Assembly: GCA_004151065.3 (NCBI GenBank)
Contig: NWUY0300002473.1
Span: forward strand, 93,599-108,604
Direction: 5' to 3'
DNA length: 15,006 nt
DNA from: Larix sibirica
Lineage: Eukaryota; Streptophyta; Pinopsida; Pinales; Pinaceae
The notes below the pieces were generated by a model. The model was not told the DNA's origin, searched no databases, and saw only the letters and a program-made list of their open reading frames with translations. How positions within the stretch are numbered: position 1 is the stretch's first letter; each line of letters begins with the position of its first letter. Shown here piece after piece: positions 8,732-15,006 of the stretch. Both the position numbers and the translations under genes were made by a program.

Positions 8732-9220
8732 TAAATATATGACAACTCCCTCATTCTCAGTTAACAAATACAATAAATAGTTCACATGTATACCTCCTAG
8801 AGACCAGCTCTAAGTGAACAACTAAAAGACAAAAGGTTCACAAAATTATTTACATATATATTTCCTGTTTATTAAAATAAAGATAAATACTATTAGAAAA
8901 ATACTACACATGTTGAAGCAACATTATGGTTAACTGTTAACTTGACAAGTATTCACAAAGATGTAGAATCATTGTGTGTGTGAACTTTTAAACTGTGGTT
9001 TAGTGGTTGGGCAGAGCACTGGCATGCAAACAGACCAAGTTCAAACCCCCATAGGCGTAGAGCCCTTGTGTCTGTGTGAGTGAAAGAAGGTGTTTGACCT
9101 CCTAGACATGATTTCCCTCCAACAAAGGGGGCCTTAACACATCCAAGAAGTCAATTAACTTGGGCCTACTTAGATGTTACATGACAATTACAAGTATGAC
9201 AGTAAATACTGTATTTCAGT
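8732..9220. repeat. Segmental duplication, copy A (contains the SINE)
   Basis: TAAATATAT then AACTCCCTC, ACATGTATACCTCCTAGAGA, CAAAATTATTTA and TTTCCTGTTTA are found in the same order in copy B at 9272-9596. The tail CAATTAACTT to TACATGACAATTACAAGTAT also matches. Copy A has about 235 bp (roughly 8898-9133) that copy B lacks, including the SINE, while copy B has about 77 bp (9376-9452) not found at that place in A. Confidence 0.85.
8985..9133 (+). mobile_element. tRNA-derived SINE
   Basis: An internal RNA polymerase III promoter is visible. TGGTTTAGTGG at 8996-9006 fits the A-box consensus TRGYNNARNGG. AGTTCAAACCC at 9038-9048 fits the B box GGTTCRANNCC except for the first base. The 31-bp gap between them is normal for a tRNA head. 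Between the boxes, GGCAGAGCACTGGCATGCAA resembles the D-arm to anticodon part of plant tRNA-derived SINEs. The interval lies in a stretch missing from the other copy of the surrounding duplication, as expected for an insertion. The exact ends and target duplication could not be defined, and no tRNA cloverleaf could be folded with confidence. Confidence 0.7.
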
Positions 9221-9271
9221 GCGATTTTATCTCTTTCAATCAAAACTTGTTTGATCACGATAGAATAGACA

Positions 9272-9596
9272 TAAATATATAACTCCCTCTTTCTTATTTA
9301 TCAAATAAAATAACTAGTCCACATGTATATCTCCTAGAGACCTGCTCTAAATGGACAACTAAAAGACAATAAGTGTTCATTATATTACTATAACACAATC
9401 AACATTAAAACAATCCTAAACATGTTAACAGTGATATTCCTGCTAACTGATAAACAAAATTATTTATATATATATTTCCTGTTTACCAAAATAGAGATAA
9501 TACTATTAACTACTCATCCAACATGCCAATTAACTTAAGACCTACTCAGATTTTACATGACAATTACAAGTATGGCAGCAAATACTGTGTTTCAGT
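9272..9596. repeat. Segmental duplication, copy B
   Basis: This is a diverged copy of 8732-9220, offset by about 540 bp at its left end and about 375 bp at its right end. The offset change reflects the SINE-bearing insert in copy A and a smaller insert here. It lies just downstream of the CWC15 stop codon in the gene's own direction. Confidence 0.85.
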
Positions 9597-9601
9597 TTAA
9601 G

Positions 9602-9844
9602 GTATATCCAAAACGTGTTCTATCAAGTTGGCAAGTTAACCCACATTTGCTTCAAAATCTAATTTTAGAAATTTCACTTTGTACCATTGTAACAGTCCTT
9701 GAGCAATAAATCCAAAACTTCCAAGTACACAATATAACTTCAATCAAAATATTCATATTTTGTTCTCCATGTATCTATCAAATTACACCAAATGAAATTG
9801 TACAGAAATTGTACAGCATATAAGCGGAGCCTTTTTTTGAACCA
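9602..9844 (-). promoter_or_regulatory. Presumed CWC15 3' UTR and polyadenylation region
   Basis: In the minus direction this follows the TAA of CWC15. At 9794-9815 the minus strand reads TGTACAATTTC twice in a row. UGUA is the element recognised by the cleavage-factor Im complex upstream of plant poly(A) sites, so this is a plausible far-upstream signal. No canonical AATAAA is present on the minus strand within about 500 nt of the stop, which is common in plants, so the cleavage site cannot be placed. Confidence 0.4.
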
Positions 9845-12800
9845 TTACTTCATATACTTGTGCAAGAATTTGCGGTGAAAATCATTTCTAATTGTGTCAT
9901 TGATGAAGCGCTTGGGAACCTTGGATTCACCACGGGTTTGGTTCCTGAAAACAACATCATCATCCCACCTGTACAAAACATTCCATTGTCACCAGACCAG
10001 TTGTAATATATTAAAGAAGAAACTCCAATAAAAAGGACAGAACCAACCTTCTTTTCACATTAAAAGATGTAGGATTGAGCAATGGGTTGCCACGTATTAA
10101 CTCTGCTTCTTTGAGTTTTAAATCCTCTTCTTGTTTTTGACGCTCCTAAAAGAATGACAAAATAGTAAATAAGGTTGTAAAAGACACACAAAGACATCAA
10201 ATCTAGACAACTAATTTCAAGCTTTGACCTGAGAACATCCAAATCTAGGCCTAGATATGCTATAAGTGGTACCAAAAAGTAAAGTTCAGCTTACCATACG
10301 CTTCTTCTCTTCAGCCCTTTCATTTCTTATCCGCTCTAGTTCTGCCAATAAAGCTGCTGTTTCATCCTCGCCATCATCATCGTCGTCACTGCAAGCAATA
10401 AATACTTGTCAGCATGGGAGAAAAAGCAAGTAATGGAGTACAAGAGTCATCACTTGACAAGAGATCTTTGACAAAAGAAATTTGTGCATACTTTGTCCCA
10501 TGTCTAATTAATGTCTTACACGATTTACCATGGCACTTCAACAGAATTAAACAAAATCAAAAAAAGTTGCCTGAAATAGGAAAAGTCCCACTAGAATCTT
10601 GGACACTTTACAAGATTGTTGCCGATTACCACCAACTTATCAAGTTCAGTCACAAGGAACAACAGTGGTAGTCAACATTATCAAAAAAGAGAGTTTTCCT
10701 GGACAGAGAAGCTTCCCCGGATCTCAGTACAGCATGCATGTTCCAATCATCTAACTGGTGTCCAAAGCAAAACCATTATCCAGCTAAATTTTTCTTGATG
10801 GTCAATAAAGCATGGTTCAATTTCTAAAGCATCAAAAATAATACTTTATAACAGTGTGTTGACTCTATTCATTGCAACTTGCATACCAAGGTGTGACAAA
10901 GGCAGACCCGGCAGTACCAAATGTTGTTGTGGTATGTGCAAAGCTATAGTGGGAATTATTTTAATGTCAATGTTTTGATTGGACTCTGATCCTAAACCAT
11001 AAAGTCTGGGTCTATCAACCCAAATTTCAGCTCTAATCCAAGGACCTATTGTAAATCTGCTGTGAAGGGGACAAATCATTCCTCACTACAAGTGATGCAT
11101 TCATGCTTTTCAAACTCTACTGACCTTGGAAGATATTCATGTAGTTTCATCTCTATATGAAACTGGTTTTAGTTTGCATGTAGATGCCCTTTCCCTCTTT
11201 AAAGTTTTCAATGTAATGATTACGGCCTATAAATAAATACAACAATTACTATATAAAGAGTTTCAGAAAGATCTAACTTGACCAGTAAACAAATTTTAAC
11301 AAAAGAGAACCCCTGCCATAATCTAGAACCAGTTAAGAAAACTGGTTCAAACAAGAGAATAAGATTCACCCAATTGTCATGAAGCTAACCCATCATAAGT
11401 CAATAAGATCATTATGTCCTAACCAGCCCAAACAAATTCACTTCCATAGGCTCGTATACAGACTCCATCATGAACTAGACATACCCAATATGCTAACAAA
11501 TATCAAAAACACTGCCAAAAAACAGCTAAATTGTATGTGACGTAAAGGGCATTCACCTTCCATTTTCATTCGCAGAAAAACATAGGAAATACCCATTGCA
11601 ATTATACGTAAGAGAACATAAAGTGATATGATGTTATATCAGTACAGTTAAAAAGATCTCACAAAAGAAAGATACCTTTCATCCGATTCATCTTTTAAAT
11701 CCACATCAGAATCATCAGCGTCAATATTTCGAGGAGCAATCTTGTCTTCAGCCTCTCTTCTGGCCCCTAAATGAGAAAAAAACAGATTTAAGGGAGAAAC
11801 ACCATCATCTCAAAAATAACTAAAAAATTAAAATTAAGAATAAAGAACGTTCACTACAGTATAAATTGTCTCCACCTTCAAGATAAAGATTGCCCGCACT
11901 TGCTCCTTTTCTACGATCTCTATCATCTGCATAAAAAAAAAATACATGAAGTAAGAATGGACAAGAATGCATATACTAGAAACGAATGATATTTCATGCT
12001 CCTACTCTTTTTAAATAGACATGACCAAGATTGAGAAGAGGAGATAGTATACTGACCTGCATATCCTCTATCTTTAGAAGAAAAATGTCTATGTTCACGT
12101 TCCTCAAGTTCATCCCTTAGATTCCTTTTCTGCAATTCATCTTGAGTATCCTGACCCTCCTTTCTAAAATAAGAAGAACAACACGATTGTTCTAAATGAG
12201 ATGATTTCCTTCTGCAAGTACTACTTAGTCTATACGAGATTATGTGCTCTGAAAATGTCTAGTGTGTTCTACAAACTACATAAATATATTTAGCAAATAT
12301 GGATAAATAGGGAGACAAAGCTAATGTGGCCACTAAATTACGAACTAGCACAATTCTCTGTCACCGACATATGGTTAAAATAACATTGAACAACCATGTT
12401 CACCAATGTTTAGGGATTGAAGACAGGCTAATAACTTTCAGGAACGGCTGAAAAGACCGATCGAAAGAGGAGAGGACAAGGAACGTGGAACAGAACCCCG
12501 CAAGACATGTATAGGGGAAAAAATCCGTTCATAAAAGTTATTTCAATTAATAGGTTACCTTGCAAAATGGATATAGACAGTTGAATTGATGAATCCATAA
12601 TCAAAGAAACTCTAAAGCAGTGATTCAATAAAAACTGAAAATTCTAGGATTCCCGGGCCCCTTAAACAGGTCTAAACATATTCCCATCTCCCATCAGATA
12701 ACTTTAGAGAAAGAAATATACATTTAATGTGTATTTCAAATACCGCAAAAATTGCCAATTTAACCCTGCTCAGGTTTAAGATTATGTGCCAGAGATTGGT

Positions 12801-13323
12801 TTAAGATTATAACCCATGAATTACTTGCTAGAAATCGATTTCAGAGTATGTCGGTTTAAGATTATTTGCAAGGGACTGGTTTAAGAGTATATCAAGAGCA
12901 CTGGGAGTAAACATCCATAACAAAAGTAGACTAGGATTTTATAATGGCTAGGGTACAAGCTTTCACCAATTCGATTAAAGATACGAGATCAATTAATAGA
13001 ACCCTAAATCTGTTTTTCAAAATATACAGTACATATACATAGTCATTCCTTAAAATGCCCATATTTCTAAGTCAATTACGTAATATATCTTCCATTAGTT
13101 CCTCATACACCGAACAAAAATAAAGGCTCTCAGAAATATTAAATAATAATGCAGCTAAATAATTTAAGAGAATAATCTTTGAAAACTTGTACCTGGACTT
13201 GAGGGTAGTGTGCGCTGCAAGATCCCTGGATGAAAACTTCTGAGAAGGACCAAAAATCCTTGTCCCACCCTGTTCATTGCCTCCCTTGGCGGGTGCCCAT
13301 GTGGGGCGAGCAGCAGTCGTCAT
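9845..13323 (-). CDS. CWC15: Spliceosome-associated protein CWC15 (Cwf15/Cwc15 family)
   Basis: CWC15 is a small nuclear protein of the PRP19-associated part of the activated spliceosome. Seven coding exons, read downward, are 13323-13193, 12163-12057, 11926-11876, 11766-11676, 10388-10295, 10145-10048 and 9968-9845. All introns are GT-AG, and the exons total 696 nt (231 residues plus TAA). The N-terminus MTTAARPTWAPAKGGNEQGG is the family hallmark and fixes the start. An RNLRDELEERE block (about residues 54-64) follows, then an acidic run after residue 127 (DDDDDGEDE), a charged likely coiled-coil stretch (about 136-177), and the conserved C-terminal 41 residues from RWDDDVVF to FLHKYMK. Length and order match plant homologues, and no break is seen. 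Sequence shows the exons directly; function is from the family (the Arabidopsis homologue is an embryo-essential gene, from memory). Confidence 0.96.
10389..11675 (-). other. CWC15 intron 4 (1287 nt)
   Basis: This is the longest intron of CWC15, with donor GTATCT after 11676 and acceptor TTGCTTGCAG before 10388. It splits serine 127 just ahead of the acidic run. Two chance open frames (plus 10414-10671, minus 11079-10846) show no protein family. No transposon ends or hosted RNA gene could be supported. Confidence 0.9.
12164..13192 (-). other. CWC15 intron 1 (1029 nt)
   Basis: The intron has donor GTACAAG and acceptor TTATTTTAG and splits an arginine codon after LKS. It contains the short repeat described separately at 12773-12890. 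A chance open frame on the minus strand at 12628-12428 is not called. A telomere-box-like AACCCTAA lies on the plus strand at about 13000, which is of uncertain meaning inside an intron. Confidence 0.9.
12773..12890 (+). repeat. GGTTTAAGATTAT repeat inside CWC15 intron 1
   Basis: Copies start at 12773, 12798, 12853 and 12878. The last has AGAGTAT in place of AGATTAT. Steps of 25, 55 and 25 bp suggest that a 25-bp pair was duplicated as a unit of about 80 bp. Confidence 0.85.
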
Positions 13324-13700
13324 GATCGCTGGCTAACTGGCACTCACCTTTTTCCCCACAAATAAATCCATACAAATTCTATATTAAAACTCCAGAAAAT
13401 CTAGGTCGAAACCCCCCAAAATTAGATCATATGGCAATAAGTTCAGCACAGTTTTCTCTAAATCGGGTTCTTGAATTCACAGGTAAATTGATAAAAACAT
13501 GATCAAAAATTACTCTGACTGAAAGAACGTATAGAATTACCAAAAGTTTTCAATGACCTGGAAATCTCTATGGTCGCCGAAGCTACGAAATCCAAAGGTT
13601 TGTGTATGCCCACAATATCTGAGTTGAATTTAACAGCACTGTATATCGGCAGGAAGGGCACCGGGTTCCGTCGTACATCAACCCGATGGCCTTGGTTTAA
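13324..13700 (-). promoter_or_regulatory. CWC15 5' flank (5' UTR and likely promoter)
   Basis: This is directly upstream of the ATG in the minus direction. A TATA-like TTTTAATATAG lies at about 13378-13389, some 55-65 nt before the ATG, and another weak candidate (GATATAC) is near 13640. A perfect-consensus splice donor AAG|GTGAGT sits at 13350-13342, only 23 nt before the ATG, with no usable acceptor between them. The stretch near 13660-13690 is more GC-rich and carries CGGGTT and AACCCG in inverted order. The transcription start cannot be set from sequence alone. Confidence 0.35.
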
Positions 13701-14429
13701 TGTTTTAATGATTTGACCATTTTGTTTTGTCTTTTAATATGTGATAGGTAGGTACCCCGATAGCGCTGGATAAATTTATATCTAAAATAGTTTGTTTTCA
13801 AAGTTTCAAGGTGGAAATTTGTTAGAAGTTGAGGTGGTCGGCATAGTATCTTCATTTATAGAGGTTTTGAGGGTTTTTAAATCTACCCATAGCCTTGAAA
13901 ATCAATAAAACAATTTATGTTTTTTTTTTCCAATGAAAATGAAGTAGTATGTGTCATTTTAGATTATGCATATAGTGCATGCAACTTGAAAAATTAGCAT
14001 AGCACATGTAGAATTTATTGGTTTAGATTAACTCCTTACAAGGTAGTAAGGTTTAAAAGTTAAGTGATTCATTTTCCATTCATTGTGGTATACGGAATAG
14101 ATTTACTATTTATATAAGATGAATCATCAAAGATGGGTAAGTAGAAGGAAGATAAATGCCAACATAAAAGATAAGTATTTTATTATTGTTTACTAAGATC
14201 AATTTGACAGGTATGTTTTTTTCAAGCAAAAAAAACTATACTTTTGTTATTTATATATCAAAAAGTACATAACCCTCTTTTGAACATATTGTTCATAGAA
14301 AATTATAGCCCAAAAAGTATCCATATTCCCCCATAGGAGTAGACTACTGGACTATTGCAGAAAGATCCAATTTACTCTACAAAAATAAACCACTATTCTA
14401 TCCCACAGGTTCCCACAAAAATACATATA
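13701..14429. other. AT-rich intergenic sequence without a recognisable gene
   Basis: No coding frame, RNA gene or clear repeat could be supported between the CWC15 5' flank and the retroelement remnant. Confidence 0.5.
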
Positions 14430-15006
14430 CTAACCAGCCACAATCATCATAGAATCATGATAAGAAGTAAATAGAATCTCTCTGCACAAAGATTCCTCCA
14501 CATACTCCTCCTTATGCAGAAAGCCTTCCTTCTCATCCAGTGCTTCTTTTTAAAGAGAATCTGCAATGGTATTTTGCTCTCTAGATATATGATCCATGTT
14601 CACATCATGGAAAGAGTCCAACAATTGTTATATCCTTCTGCACCATTAATAAAGGTATATGACCTAAAGGGAGTATTGTTTCTTCACCCAATTCACAATA
14701 ACCAAGGAGTCTCCATAAATATTCAGAGTATCTATACCAAGAGATGAAGCAAAGTTTGTAAGACACTAGTTATGCTTTGGTGTTTGTGCCTAATCCACAG
14801 TTCATCTTCATCATAAAATAGATTTCCTCATTAGTTTTCAGTAATATGCCTACACCACATTTGCCATCTTGGGCTACACCATCGAAAAAACCTGTAGCAA
14901 CAATAGAAGCAAGGAGAGGAGTTATCCTTCTTCTTTTCTTCACTTTCACCTCCAATGAAGAATAGTCTTTATACATGTAATGTCCCCATTTTGACCCTTA
15001 TAATAT
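14430..15006 (-). pseudogene. Retroelement RNase H domain, frameshifted and cut by the window edge
   Basis: The minus strand encodes a plant retrotransposon RNase H (RVT_3-like) in three frames. Frame one (14976-14773) has TGFFDGVAQDGKCGVGILLK and CGLGTNTKA. It then stops just where the family has a catalytic Glu (usually TRAE). A second frame (about 14768-14545) continues with IDTLNIYGDSLVIVNWVKKQ, HDVNMDHIYREQNTIADSLF, carrying the expected GDS and AD aspartates, but holds three stops around the middle. A third frame follows with LHKEEYVEESLCREI and ends at TAG 14430-14432. The first Asp is in FFDG near 14880. Upstream reverse transcriptase, if any, lies beyond the window. Such domains occur at the C-terminus of plant LINEs and in some LTR elements; which one applies here is unclear. 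It is clearly inactive. Confidence 0.85.

Noticed and set aside
8996-9067. A true tRNA gene
   Set aside because: A and B boxes are present, but the first base of the B box is altered and paired acceptor, D and anticodon stems could not be found. A tRNA-derived SINE fits better.
10389-11675. A nested gene or transposon in CWC15 intron 4
   Set aside because: The open frames are short and motif-free, and I found no inverted ends or target duplications.
1-15006. CRISPR arrays, bacterial operons or prophage genes
   Set aside because: The sequence is AT-rich plant-like DNA with spliceosomal introns. The tandem repeats have no spacer-repeat layout and there are no cas-like genes.

Overview
The window looks like nuclear DNA of a land plant, most likely a seed plant. 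It is AT-rich, and its one intact gene has plant-style introns (79 to 1287 nt, all GT-AG). Most of the rest is decayed repeats and mobile-element debris. Nothing bacterial is present: no operons, ribosome binding sites or CRISPR. The RNase H remnant at the right end would suit a gymnosperm retroelement, but I cannot fix the species.

The only gene I can rebuild with confidence is on the minus strand from 13323 (ATG) to 9845 (TAA). Seven coding exons join in frame into a 231-residue CWC15/Cwf15 protein, a subunit of the activated spliceosome.

Left to right: (1) 1-1908 is AT-rich with scattered GTGCACCA motifs and a short 27-bp-period repeat at 1386. (2) 1909-3557 holds coding-like exon remnants on the plus strand, including a tandemly duplicated exon, with internal stops; the family is not recognised. 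(3) 4246-4605 is a degenerate 27-bp minisatellite related to the repeat at 1386. It is followed by a CACTA-type end ending at 4669 and a possible miniature CACTA-like element at 4688-4790. (4) 5125-6200 is a nested tandem-repeat block. (5) 6680-7728 carries two inverted copies of a motif resembling a Copia LTR end plus primer-binding site. (6) 8427-8567 is a 47-bp x 3 tandem repeat. (7) 8732-9596 is a diverged segmental duplication whose first copy contains a tRNA-derived SINE. (8) 9602-13323 is CWC15 with its 3' flank, then its 5' flank. (9) 14430-15006 is a frameshifted RNase H domain from a retroelement, minus strand, running off the window.

The most interesting reading is that items 2 and 3 belong together. 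An unknown multi-exon gene remnant with an AT-hook-like motif is flanked by related 27-bp repeats and a CACTA-like end, which would be the layout of an old CACTA-type transposon with subterminal repeats. This is inference, because the left end of such an element was not found.
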